Both the position numbers and the translations under genes were made by a program. A stretch of DNA of 64,000 nt from Sipunculus nudus (lineage: Eukaryota; Annelida; Sipuncula; Golfingiida; Sipunculidae): positions 7,045,676-7,109,675 of the forward strand of contig CM049311.1 of the NCBI GenBank assembly GCA_026874595.1. Direction: 5' to 3'. The stretch's first letter is position 1. Each line of letters begins with the position of its first letter. The notes under the pieces were generated by a model, which made no database searches, was not told the DNA's origin, and saw only the letters and a list, made by a program, of their open reading frames with translations. Positions 39,601-51,600 of this stretch are shown piece by piece.

Positions 39601-39900
39601 CTGAGTAAATGTCGTGTGCATTAATCAAATATGTATATGTCACTTCAATTAGCCATTTCATTAGTTTAAATGACACTACAACCGTGTTTTATGAGGTCCA
39701 GGCTTACGGAAGTCCCATGTGTTACTTTTTTCTTTTTTCATTGAAACAATCTGCATGCTTTTAAGGTCAATGTATAAACACTACGTATCGGAGTAAAAAA
39801 AACAAACTAATAAAAAAGGGAGATTTCCTACCAGGTTTTCGCCTGTTTTAATAAAGTGGTGGAATATATACTTTTGTCAGACTACAGAAAAACATGTGCC
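36640..39900 (+). repeat. array unit with an internally repeated L4-L3-L4 segment
   Basis: L4 appears at 36640-37080, then an L3 segment at 37110-37800 (GACATCTACGGTGGGTGCCG near 37480), then a second L4 at 37900-38500 (CTCAGGAACTCCTTAATACAGG near 38059). After that come L2 (CACTGACCGCTTGAGAGCGG near 39139) and L1 (GGTGGAATATATAC near 39858). The extra L3-L4 step makes this unit longer, about 6.3 kb from L1 to L1. Confidence 0.75.
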
Positions 39901-41341
39901 TTTTAATGATCACAAAACATTTACAAACACCAAACTAATTCTTTGCGAGTGAACATCTCATGTCGTTTATGTTTTTACTGTTGATCATTGCTTGCACATG
40001 GTCACCGTTTCTACCTGTCAGTGATTACCTAACTCCGTCCTTTCTTGCACGTGGTCGTCGGCTACAACAGGTATCACAGCTGTGTGAAGAATAGGAACTG
40101 ACCACGTGATACATGTGATCTTGTGAATTTCTAAATCTTTAGTTATATGAAGAATATGATTAAGCCTTCGTGGTCTGTTATACGAGGTGATTCGCCCTTG
40201 TCAGTATTTAAGTAGAATGAACAATCATTTACATGTTTCCTTTGAGAATGACCTTGTCTTTTACTACTCGCAACTGGCTACAATGGTGAACTACAGCTTA
40301 TAAGGACAGTCTTGGATGATAAATAACTAAACAAACAGTAATACGTATCACATTTTCTCTGGAAATGAATTGCAAAGGTCAGCATCATAGGAAAACAGCA
40401 AATTTAACTTGATCAAACGGGCCAACGTCTAAATTTGACGTGCTTCTATAAATAATTGATGAATAAGTGGTCCTGGAAAGGTCCATCGATCCAAAGAAAA
40501 AATAATAACCTGAATATCGAACACTTCGTGAAATGAAAACTGGACAACATAGATGGCTGGCAGCTTTATAAAGTTATTTCTCCATTTTGAAGCTGAAAGG
40601 TCTACGCTTGTCCACTGATACCTAATAAACTAATTCTTACGTTAACAGAAAAAAGACAGCCGGCTTTTCACTAAAACAACTAAATCCAAGTCATTAACAT
40701 GGTCAGATAAGGAAAACTGATAATCATATATCTAACGAAAGCAATTTTTGTTTCAACATAATAAGACAGAAAGAGCCCTGTTCAAAGAAATATTTAATTT
40801 CGCACATTAAAACACAGATCTTTATAAGATAATTGCTTCCAATACAAAATGGCTTTTAAACAGCAAACATTTATTTTACAAAGGGAGAATGCAAGTCAGT
40901 GCCAAAAGCGTTTAAATTTCTTTTAATGGGGGTAAAGGTAAGAGTGGGAATATGGGACTGAGAACCCACCAGATGAACAGACAGTCATGCTTTGTTAGCC
41001 TAGAACCCTAAAGCTTGTTGAGTGGATTGCACTCTCACTAAAACAAGGCCACGACTTGGTCATAGAAACAAAAATCTAGACATTCTTATAACTTCTGATT
41101 ATATCCAGATAAAATAACCGTATAGAGGTTCATGGTAATTAATGGATATATCCGATTTATATAATGTATTTCCAATAGAATAAAACTGTGAAATATCTGT
41201 GCGTCTTGAAATGATCAAATATAACATACTACTTATTGTATTGTATATAAGAATAGACAAATGTAAGACGAACTTCATTAGAAAAACGTTTAATAGGGAA
41301 GCATCCCAAAGTTCTCACAGATTTCACGTCTACGTCGACGA
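39901..41341. other. no gene recognised
   Basis: AT-rich DNA in which array similarity fades after about 39960. No domain-bearing frame and no identifiable transposon. Confidence 0.45.
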
Positions 41342-41833
41342 CAGTGGGGGGGGGGGGGGTAACAGCATGTGGGTACTTAAGCTCCCCCGCCCAAAGGTAC
41401 TTGGCTCTGAGAAAATCATTAGGCAGTAGCTGTGCTGGTAACGCATGTGTAGGTTAGTTGGATAAGTCTCAAAGATTGACTAGTGAACACTCACCTACAA
41501 ACACAGCCAAACGTTTACGATCAAATCTCTGCCCTTTTTAAGTTCGCAACATTGTAAAATTCTTTTTACTGCCAGTTTCACGTGCGCTGAGTACGTTCTG
41601 CCATGAGCATATAGGTCTAGTGGAAAGCTTATAACTATTACATAGTTATACATTCCAATGATTCCATGAGTAAAATGCTAGATTGTACTACAACGCAAGG
41701 ATTTCATTCTTAGCTTCAAAGTCTCCCATTTGTCCCACTCTGCCTTCCCCAATCCCAGGTTTGCACATATTTTAGATGCCAGTAACACTGCGACAAATTG
41801 GCCCCCCTAAAACGATTCCTGGATCCGCCACTG
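41342..41833. mobile_element. candidate non-autonomous hAT-like element
   Basis: The right end read on the minus strand is CAGTGGCGGATCCAGGAATC, with a G-run soon after, the form of many hAT terminal repeats. The left end begins CAGTGG followed by a 14-G run (41346-41359). The flanking 8-mers are GTCGACGA (41334-41341) and GTAGACGG (41834-41841), identical at 6 of 8 positions, as expected for an old 8-bp target duplication. The left terminal repeat beyond CAGTGG does not match well, so this is tentative. Confidence 0.45.
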
Positions 41834-41841
41834 GTAGACGG

Positions 41842-43929
41842 TAAGGCTAGATATGTACAGCCACAAAATCGCTAGGTTTCATGTACAGGTCTCCAATTTT
41901 GTCATAACTGGCAGTGCTATCTTGCGCCATAAAAAATAATATTAATTTATAGAAACCAACACAATTAGAAAAGTGGGAATAACATATGAGGATAAGACTA
42001 TAAAGACTTGTTTTGAACTGTTTTTTGAGAATCTGATTCTTTCGGTTACCATGACCTTTCCAATTTAAGACGACCCCCGGAAGCATGTCTGTATGCCCCC
42101 CGGGTTGTCTGTATAGCCCGTTTTATTATATATGGATTTACTCGCCATTGCCTCACAGGTGCCTCGTGTCTGCCGTTCTCTTCTGGTACGATTGTATCAA
42201 ATGTACCATGCTAATAAAACACAACCAGGAACATCAGAAATTGTAATTTTCGGATGTAACCATGCGTACAAAGATAATATTAACACACTGTGATAATGTT
42301 CAAAAGGACCGTTAGTTTTTTATTCATAAACTGGGTTTCTTTTTATAAGTCAAGTGAACCACAAAATACGTAATGTAAAGATCAGTTGTGGGATCTGTGA
42401 AAAAATATGTATTAGTTTCAAATACCGCATTATTTTGGAATATTAGAGGTTAATTCTTCAATCATCAAGGCATCTGTCGCCATAAAGTGCTGATATATTT
42501 AATATGTTGGAATATATCGCATAGCATTCGTGGTGGAATCGATTATTATTTCAAATGTAATTTGGTCTTCTTTTGCAGTTTTTATTGAAATACTGTATAT
42601 TCTGTTTACCCTTCAAGAAGAAGAGCTACTTAATGCGAGGTACTGAATCAGAAAATGTAAGGCTACTAAGTATGCTTCAAGGATTTGTCTTATCAAACAT
42701 CACCAGAGGTCTCTATGCTACGTTTAAATTCGCCCTGGCTACATGATGTCCCATTGGCCAAGAGTACCACCCATACGGGGTTCTGTGTTTAAGTGGACAT
42801 ATGATTTTCAAGTCAACATGCCGGATCCCTTAAATTAATGGTTACAAAAATGTGAGGGCGTGGGTTTCATACAACAGAACGCGCAATAATAGTAATAATA
42901 GATTGTAGCTAATAAATCTCTGACGCAAGTAAAACAATATCATTTGTTTGCCAGCACTTGGGCGCCTGGCCCGTTGGAACGTAAAATAATGAAACAGGCC
43001 CTTAGCTTAATGTATGATAAATAAGAAGCTTAAATCTCACTGTGGCATTCATAATGCTCTACGGAAATTATAGGTACCGTGATAATTGGAACATCCAACC
43101 TATTCTGGATCATATTTGCCTTATATATCTACACAATTGATTATACTGGGAATTTCAAATGATTGCACCGGTATAATACACCACCCATATTCAAACTTTG
43201 TATAAATGTACCTTATAACGAGTCATTGGAACGACATGAAATGCCACGGTCAGTTAGATCAACAGTGTCATTAAACAGGATTGACCAACATCAAGCATAC
43301 ATAAAAGTAATATTATTTTGTTCCCGGACTGTACCAGCAATTATCCTGAATGATGTTGCTGCCACCTTAATTTTAGGCATGGCTATACACTTTGAATCCC
43401 AGTCTTTCTTTAAACCATTAATGTCAGATGGAAAAAAATGTAAATCATTAACACACACTGTGACTTTTAAACGCTTGCATATATTCGTAAACTTTAAACC
43501 TTCAATCCGAAACGGACAGAATCGTAGAATTGCATTAATATTTTTGGTAACAATGGTATCAAGCGACTTTGTACACCGAAAGAAATTTCTAAGGAAAAGG
43601 AATTGTCAGGTGTTCGTTGTGTAAAGGGTATTATTGTTTTATTTAAAGATTAAACAATGTATTCCAATTTTTCAACTTCTCGCCTCATTTAACCCAACAT
43701 TTTTCTAACAGTATGTAATGAGACATCTTTTGAACATGAGTAGACTTTAATCGGCTTATCATGGCCTAATCGAAGCACCAGGCGCATGAGTTTGGAGCAC
43801 TTAAATATTACAGATAACGTTGGTTCATGTATAATCGTTTGCTGCAGAACAAGGACATATGAGAAATAGATACAGTTTTTTTTTAGTTGTGATTACTAAT
43901 AGTCATATTATTTTGCGCTTTTCGATACC
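41842..43929. other. no gene recognised
   Basis: A 153-codon open frame at 43163-43624 (plus) is the longest in the window. It needs a non-ATG start to reach that length and has no recognised domain. 42845-42890 shares GTGAGGGCGTGGGTTT and AACAACAG-type words with 38720-38750 of the array. Confidence 0.45.
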
Positions 43930-45230
43930 ATTTCTGGGAAATCTACACAACAGAAACGATGGTGTATTCTCAAGAGGTGATAGAAATGCCGCTAGAGAGG
44001 AATATGGGGCACGGCTTACAGACCAGCCTTCTATTCCTAACCTCATGACTGCTTCCCTGGCATTAATAACTTTAAAACACTACTATCTTACGGTTAATCC
44101 GAGTGAACAGACTTCTGAACGAGCCCACGGAGTTGCTATGGGGATCACAGCTGTCCTTATCGGAAATAAATAGCTCCCGCATGTGAATCACTGGTATCTT
44201 CTGGACTATGACTATTCCCATGGCGTTGGCCTCAAGGACACACCACATCTGCCCCTTGTTTGTTGATCGCACAACGTAAATGCTAAGTCCATTAGCCCTT
44301 CCATTTCTTTAACTCACGAGGAATTTATTGTGACAAACGTGCATCCAGATATTGGACTGCCGGTTTAAGTACACACCTAATATCGATTCAACTGTGCCTT
44401 AAACATTAACAATCTCTACTTTTTCCTACTCTTTCCCATAACTCATGGGAGCTTAGAGCTAACTATTGCCTCAATTAGGAGGGAATGCGTTCATTCCCGT
44501 TTGTGTGTGTGTGTGTTTACAACATAACACATGCTATCATGAACGAAATCTCATTAAATTTTCAGGAATTCTCTGAAATAGACCAATAATGAATCACTAA
44601 ATCACTAAATACTTAACTAATATGTATCAGGTGATGGCGCTTAGCATGTCTCAGTATATACTCTCTGCACTCATTATTTTTCGAGTCCGAAAGCTTTTAG
44701 GGCCAACGAATAAACACAAATTGTCGCAGTGATGTAAATAATGTAACGTAAGGTGTGTACGCACGTTGGCATGTATATATTTGCCAGACTACAAGATAAT
44801 TACGCGCCTTAGGCGGTTGACCGAACAGTGGAAAAGAAAAATTATACTGACCTTGTTTGGCATATATCACAGGGTCGTAAATCAATTAGCGTGCATGCAG
44901 GGAGAAATTATATTGATTAGATTCAAAACATCTCAAACCGTATCTCTGGGGGAAATTATTCACGGCTGCCAGTAGCCTTTCACTGAACAGAGGTCAATCA
45001 AGCGGCTTGTTTGATTAAAAAGCTACCTTCCTTATTGGGTTCCTTTACTTCTGACACAAAATTTCGAAATCTACAAACAAGCCGGAGTAGTAGTGGACAA
45101 TTTTTGCATAAATATACGGAAACTGATTTCATTTATTTAACTTAACATGTTAATCCACTCCTATTGTTATTCAAATAGAAATCTATCTCAATGTTTAATT
45201 TGTTATTCTCTTTTATTCATCAGTTCGATT
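43930..45230 (+). repeat. diverged array-unit fragment (L2 and L1 modules)
   Basis: GATGGTGTATTCTCAAGAGGTGATAGAAATGCC (start 43959), CGAGCCCACGG near 44119 and ATAGCTCCCGCATGTGAATCAC near 44170 follow the L2 module. CCATTAGCCCTTCCATTTCTTTAA near 44289 is the start of the L1 approach. Similarity is patchy through about 45230. The 104-codon open frame here is an artefact of the repeat. Confidence 0.6.
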
Positions 45231-47295
45231 GTTGCCTGGTGAGAGAGTGTAAAGCCGTGTTAACATAACACGCTTCCATCGAAAACCATGACATCACAGC
45301 GGGAGGTAGTTTCAATATAGATTAAATGCATGCGCGTCGAATACCTCTTCTGCAATGTCTACACAACAGACGGAACATTTACGTGCATGCGCTGTAATTG
45401 CAAACACGAGAGGTAAAACGAATACAGTACCGTATATGGTATTGAATGCACGAAGTGAACCGAACACTGTATGTTGAATATGGTATTGAAGAAACCAAGT
45501 TCGACGTAGTTGTAGTGTGAAAAGGGTTTTTAAGTCCACACTACGTCTCCATATCACAGACCGAACGATGTTACCACATTAATGTTTAGACCATCCAAGT
45601 CTCATCTGTGGAACCACTAAAAGCCCTTGATCGGATGACCTAAGTTGTCTTACTGGATCATAAAAAGTTTTGTTTCACAACATGATCTTGGCAGACCGTC
45701 GACAGTACGTTCATCGAGACATAATCTATGACCGTACCTCTTGGCTGAAAACTGTAGAAGACTATGAAATTTCGCATTTCTGCGCCTATTGTGTTGCAGT
45801 GTGTTAGCGACAGCCGTGGCACGGCCTTTTATACAGCGACGCTGAAATAAGGCGCATCAAATATGTTTAGATATCTATCATGTTTGGAACTCACAGGTGC
45901 AATTTTAAGGCACATGCATCACTCATTATCAAAATTTACCGTGATAAATGAAGGACCACTGGAATTATAAACCAGTGAATATAGTGTATGAAGCACAAAC
46001 AGTGTGTTTTATTTGCGCATTGGATATATTTAGAGATGTCTCGTGTTGGGAACTCCACCATGGGGACCGACCGGGAAATACCTTTCCACTCCTCTCCTGT
46101 GATATCAACTCACGATCTTCCTGCTTTGAGTCCTATGTTGTACATCTGTATGGCAGAAGCCGTGAAGTGCTCAATTTATAGACTGAGGTAAAATCAGTCC
46201 CAGAATAGTTTCTTTAGCCTGTGGTCTGTATTTGGTGTAAAGCTTGTACAATTATAGGTTTCTGTCATCATAGAAGGAAGGGAAACGCATGCTTTATGAC
46301 CTGATGGCTCTAAAGGGATTTAAAGCCTGGTACCTTCTACATTACGAGGTTGGTACAACCCAAATCTTTTTGATTAAGGATATTATCTTTTTAAATAAAT
46401 TGAAAGATTGTCATTCATGCTTATACACTTGTTATTTCACGATTCGGGGCTTAAATGGTGCCATCAAGTATAGCTTAATCAGCACAAGATTTACCCTGTA
46501 ACCATTCAGATTGCCTGAATAACACCCTGAATGTGATGACACATGAAAAATGGTTTCAAACATTCGAGTTCAGTCAAAATGGTATTCATATTTTGACTAT
46601 TAAGGACTAGAAAAAACTGAAAATAAAATAAAGTAATATCATAAAAGTTACATGTTGAGTAAAATATGTCGCCTTCTCAACAAACATTGGTATTTCCAGT
46701 AAGGACTTGATACCACACTGCATGAAACCACAACATTAGTTCTAGCACAACAATCCAAAGAGCAATATGTTAAGAATTAATTCTTTTTTTTAACAGGTCC
46801 AAGTACCTAATCAGAGGTAAAATTATGATTATTTCATTCAGGGCTTATACAAACACTGTATTGAAGATCGAAGGCAGAATTAGCCCCCCCCCCCCCCCCC
46901 CCGGCTTTATCGATTCAACATCCCATTTCTCCATCGATCCTAGGATATAAAATGCCCTGATTATTGTCAGTTTATACACAAAAAGGCCCCTGTTATTTGT
47001 TAACTTATCTTCCATCACAAGTCATCTACCACCATGGGCGTCACATTTCATATGAACACCTGATGAAACCCGCTGGTGAAACACAATAATGATAATGGAA
47101 TGTGACAGTGTAATTATGGAATCCTGAATGGGACAATCACCTAATTTACTAAGAAGGCATTAAATGAATTAAAACAGGCTATTAAATTGGATTACTATCC
47201 AATGCAATAATACCCTGTCAGCTAATTAAAAGCAAAACTTGTACATCCAGAAACCATTTCAGTTAAAAGCAGCGCGGCAGTTAATATAAAATACC
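45231..47295. other. no gene recognised; contains a 19-C run
   Basis: AT-rich DNA. 46884-46902 is an uninterrupted run of 19 C. Short frames at 45312-45557 and 45948-46191 have no domain and no splice context. Confidence 0.45.
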
Positions 47296-47655
47296 GGACC
47301 GCCAACCCCTGGACCGGACCAGGGGCCCGGTTTGTGTCATTGTATTGCTGAAGTTCGATCATGTGATTCAAGTTTAAACCTGTAACCCTGGTTTCGAGGT
47401 GCTTGTGTCTGCTGTTAGCTTATAATTAAAAACTCCTCAACCGCATTAATGTACTAGAAACACTGGCAGAAATATTGATTCAAACATGTTGTTCTAGCTA
47501 GTTAAGACGAATCATTTCAGGGTCTATTGGGGGGTTGGTGGGGTCAGCTGGCTTGTTTAATTATTGTTATTTTTTTATTATATAATAAATGGACCGGTCC
47601 ATCCTTAGCATTGCAGCTGGACCGGCCTAGGACCTAATATTGGTCGTCCGTTACC
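47296..47655. mobile_element. candidate MITE with CGGAC-CCAA ends
   Basis: The left end CGGACCGCCAAC and the reverse complement of the right end CGGACGACCAAT agree at 9 of 12 positions. Both ends carry repeated CCGG-containing words, including the palindrome GGACCGGTCC near 47592. This is a stand-out GC-rich feature in an AT-rich background. No clear target duplication found. Confidence 0.35.
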
Positions 47656-47717
47656 AGATGATAGCTTTACCGCAGAACAAGTAGATCGTAACTCCGAGAT
47701 TCCATTCCATAATGAAT

Positions 47718-47975
47718 GTTATCCTTATTTTGTATTTTTATATACAGTTATCCTTATTTTGAATTGTTACTGATAATTATCCTTTTTTTAATTTTTACTG
47801 ATAATTATTCCCATTCTGAAATTTTACTGATAAGTATCCCTAATTTTGTATTTTTACTGATAGTTAATTTAATTTTGCCTTTTTCTGCAAATAGTAATCC
47901 AAATTTAGTATTTTTACTGAGAGTTATCCTTATTTTGTAGTTTATACTGATAGTTATCCTAATGTTTTATATTAC
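47718..47975. repeat. minisatellite, ~29-31-bp unit, about 8-9 copies
   Basis: Tandem imperfect copies of a unit close to GTTATCCTTATTTTGTATTT plus TTACTGATA. The unbroken open frame through it is Leu/Ile-rich because of the repeat, not a gene. It ends about 50 bases beyond the candidate polyadenylation signal of the B4GALT-like gene. Confidence 0.85.
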
Positions 47976-48025
47976 TGAAGGAGAGTAGAAATCAAACAAA
48001 AGTCTGATAATGAAGATAATAATAT

Positions 48026-48031
48026 TTTATT
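48026..48031 (-). other. candidate polyadenylation signal AATAAA of the B4GALT-like gene
   Basis: The minus strand reads AATAAA here, about 440 bp after the stop codon and just before the C-rich/minisatellite DNA. Position and orientation fit a 3' end, but hexamers are frequent in AT-rich DNA and no cleavage site can be seen. Confidence 0.35.
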
Positions 48032-48080
48032 AGCTAAATAATCTGAACAATTGCAGGATTCTCACTCACACAATCCCGAT

Positions 48081-48112
48081 CCCCCCCCCCCCCCCGCACA
48101 CACACACACACA
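48081..48112. repeat. poly-C run followed by (CA)n
   Basis: Fifteen C residues (48081-48095), a G, then eight CA repeats. Probably within or near the 3' UTR of the B4GALT-like gene on the minus strand. Confidence 0.9.
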
Positions 48113-48472
48113 TACACGGTCACAAGCTCACACGCAAGCCAATAAATACAAATCGTTATATGAATTTACAAATACTCCTAAGTAAGAAATATCTGTATCA
48201 TTTTCAATTTTATCTTTTTTTGGTAAATGGAAGCGTTTGAAAAAGAAAAATAAGAAAAAGCCTTGATGTATATTTTGTAGCCATGTTTATGGATTGATTC
48301 GTCATTGGCTGAGCGGTATGTCGGCGATAGATAAAGATAATCATTTGAGCATGATGCGACCCAAAATTCAGAGCAGTCGACGTCACCAAAACCAGCAGGT
48401 AGTTTACTAATGCCAACAATCAAGTGGTCGAACAGGTGACGAGTCGGTTTGACACAGCTCTAGAAGACACCA

Positions 48473-48614
48473 TTAAAACCCGGCAGGTGGTTTACCAATG
48501 TCTACCAGCAGGTGGGTGTAAAGGTCACGTGACGTACAGGACACCAGTTTGTATTCCACACTGTTCAGGCCATCAAACTGGTATCGCCTCGTACCAGTGT
48601 AAAGGAGTTTGGTC
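48473..48614 (-). CDS. B4GALT-like: B4GALT-like terminal exon with stop codon
   Basis: This exon follows acceptor TTTGTTATTACAG and runs 142 bp to TAA at 48473-48475. Its first base completes Arg, then 46 codons follow: TKLLYTGTRRYQFDGLNSVE, then YKLVSCTSRDLYTHLLVDIG and KPPAGF. The DGLNS-Y-L and LYTH-LVD motifs are the usual C-terminus of GT7 beta-1,4-transferases. The intron before it is 1170 bp. A same-strand AATAAA lies about 440 bp downstream. Confidence 0.93.
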
Positions 48615-51600
48615 CTGTAATAACAAAGATAATAATATAATTAAGATTTTCTCAAGAGTTAAAAAGCAAGACATTAAAAATTGTACTTCTTTACTTAAGT
48701 TATCATATGTTTACCTATTCATGGAAATAGGGTTTGTTTTTAAAAGGGAAATAAAATGTATTAGGTGATTCATATATTAACGTATTTTTCTTTATCCCTT
48801 TTATTTTTTCAGTCTCTTTTTTAGGTTTAATACAAAATTTTCTTCGATCGTCTTATGAATCCATCGGGAATGCTTTTGAAACACCTGTCCATAATCACAG
48901 CTATGGCAAACAGACCTTTGACCAGTAGCCAAGGCAAACCATGTTAATGCTAGGAGGCCTTTGAGCGAAAATCAACTTATGGCATTCACAAGCCAATGTG
49001 CTGGGACATGAAGATTATGTTTCATAAGTAACCAGTTCCTTCGTTATAATTCTGCTTTACTTTCCAAGATGCATTTTATGCGACCAGAGAGATTTATTAA
49101 CAGCATTTGACATTTCAAAGCCCCACCAGAGGTCGCTATGTAACGTGCAGATGCATCTACCCAGCATGTTGCTAAACTAATACCGAAATTTAAGAACTGA
49201 TCTTGCGCAATAGTAACAAGATAAATGCACAGACCGCTATCTTTAGTTTTCAGGAAGACATTCTTAACCATTTAAACCTAACCTGATTGTTTCTCTGTAA
49301 AAACAATGTCCTCGTGATAAGTAATGTGTATTTTTCCCGAGATTTACTGACAGAGATTTCGTCATTTTGTTAACATCTGGATTATTAGATTCTCATCGAT
49401 ATCAACTCGATATAATCTCGATAACACAAGCTCATTCGAGACCGACATATTGGCTCTGCCAAAGGATAGTCACATTACTCCCGTTGGTGCGTGTGTTTGT
49501 GTTTTTGTGTTTGTTCAAGGAATCTCATGATTTTATCAGGGTTTTCCAATAATGGACCAATGAAGAAACGATTCGATTTGGTTGTGGATCCGGCACATGA
49601 TCCGGACCAGGAACTTCATCGAGAATATTCACACATTTAGAGTCATTTATACACGAATGAACCTGGGAATATAGGCCGAATAAGTGAATGGCAGAGGGTT
49701 GGATTAATTAAAATGTAGATTTCTAGTTAGGTATTACGGGGATGTTGTGAACGTTAATATATCAATGTATGTATTTTCGCATACCTCTTCCTCCAGTCCG
49801 CAGGTTTTCTTTTCGTGTGTTTCACCATCTTGTAACGAGCTATGTGTTCGGGTGGTCGGGTGATTTTCAAACCCACATGCAGAATTCTAAAAAAACAATA
49901 ACAATAACGTGAGGTCAAACAATGACAACAAACCTAACTGCGATAGATTGCAGACAATCTTCCCCTCATCCAAGGCAAACAATGCACGGTGTTCCTCGGC
50001 ACTTGAAAGCCTTGAGAACCGGATAGATTGTTCGTGCGGCTACTGGAAAGTAAACCAATAAACCAATTGATTAAATGAAACAGACCAGTTGAAGGGTCTC
50101 ACCTGTTGCAGTCACATAAGGACACGGGAAATACTGGTCATGTGATTATTTGGAATTATGCAAACTCAACTCCGTACCCAGTTTATATTTGTCATCTATT
50201 TGCACATCTATACATAACTCTCATGATACACTTTCTTTAACCTGTAATGTTTATACGAATGTTACGAAGAGGAATTGGCGCTTCAGGATCAGTCTACAAA
50301 TTTAACTCCAGTCCCATAACCAGCCTTCCGCCTCAACTGTCAAACTTCAATATGAAAATGTTACATTTCGCGGAATCGCCTTCTATTTAAATAACTTGTG
50401 CATACTTAAAAGCTATAACTTACACCGTTAAGTCCTTTCCACAAAAACAATCATGTTTAATTAATTTGCCTTGAAACAATTCTAATGAAATATATTTGTT
50501 ACTACAATACGCTCAACACAACATTTAAACCCACTCAGCTCGTGTATTTAGAAACCCCTGGGGGAATAAGTTCGCAATTCCAAACCATTTCAAGCAGGAT
50601 CGTACTCCTGGGAGTCCGATTATGTACAGTATGTGACATTTCTATTTGCTACGCTGTGCAGTGGCAAGACCGCCATTTCTAACATTGGTCACATATTCGG
50701 AATATAAAAAGAATACATATATTATAGGATATGCAATCATTTTTGAAGGGAAATGTGCATGTTAATGATACTTTCTGACGCCTATACTTATTGAAAAATT
50801 TTAAACAATCGTTGCTCAATCCAGTGCCGACACACTTAACAAGTGACCCATGGGTCATGACGCTCAGCTGCCAAGCATGACCTGTGACATCATGGACCGA
50901 GATTCACAACATCCAGTCAAATTTTGAAGAACCAATTTGCTAATTTGTTGAAACTTTTCTATGACAACAGAAATATATATCACCTATGTCTGGTTAAAAC
51001 ACAGTGAATTGATGGTCTGAGGAAAATGCATGATTGTTAAGCTATCAGGAACTATTCCAACAGCTTGCTTGAAACCTGTCAGTCTCAAAAGAAACACCAC
51101 AAAGGGCAAATTTAAGATCAAAATATATAGCAAAAATCAAGGAAATACATGCAAGAATTATTGAGAACAGGTACTTCTTTATGAGTTTTTATTCAATACA
51201 AGCCAACTGTACTGCACTTTTATAAATGATGGTAATATTTATTCAGAAATATTTGACCCAATCCTTTACAAGATTACATAAATATACATCCAACTGCATT
51301 CACTTTAACTGTTCTTGAGATAATATGATCAAAAGGAATTAAAAGATGGTTGCCTGGTGGCCATATTGGACTTCTGACAAGTCTGAAATCAGACAACAAA
51401 CATTCTCTAAATCGGACCAAACATTAAAGAAAAATTACTGAAACTGCACTGAAGAAAGAATTTCTAAGGTGGCTAACTGGCAGACATAATGGATTTCTGA
51501 CAAGTATGACATTTGAAATCCCACATTCTCCAATAAGAGACCAAACTTGGGGCAAATTATCCAGTAATGAATGCCCAAAATAATTCAAAAGGCATGTCCA

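Noticed and set aside
43163-43624. Longest open frame (153 codons, plus strand)
   Set aside because: Its full length depends on a TTG start. No recognised domain, no splice context or composition shift, and it borders a decayed array module. Treated as chance.
47718-47975. CRISPR-like regularly spaced repeats
   Set aside because: Copies are adjoining with no unique spacers; this is a minisatellite in an animal genome.
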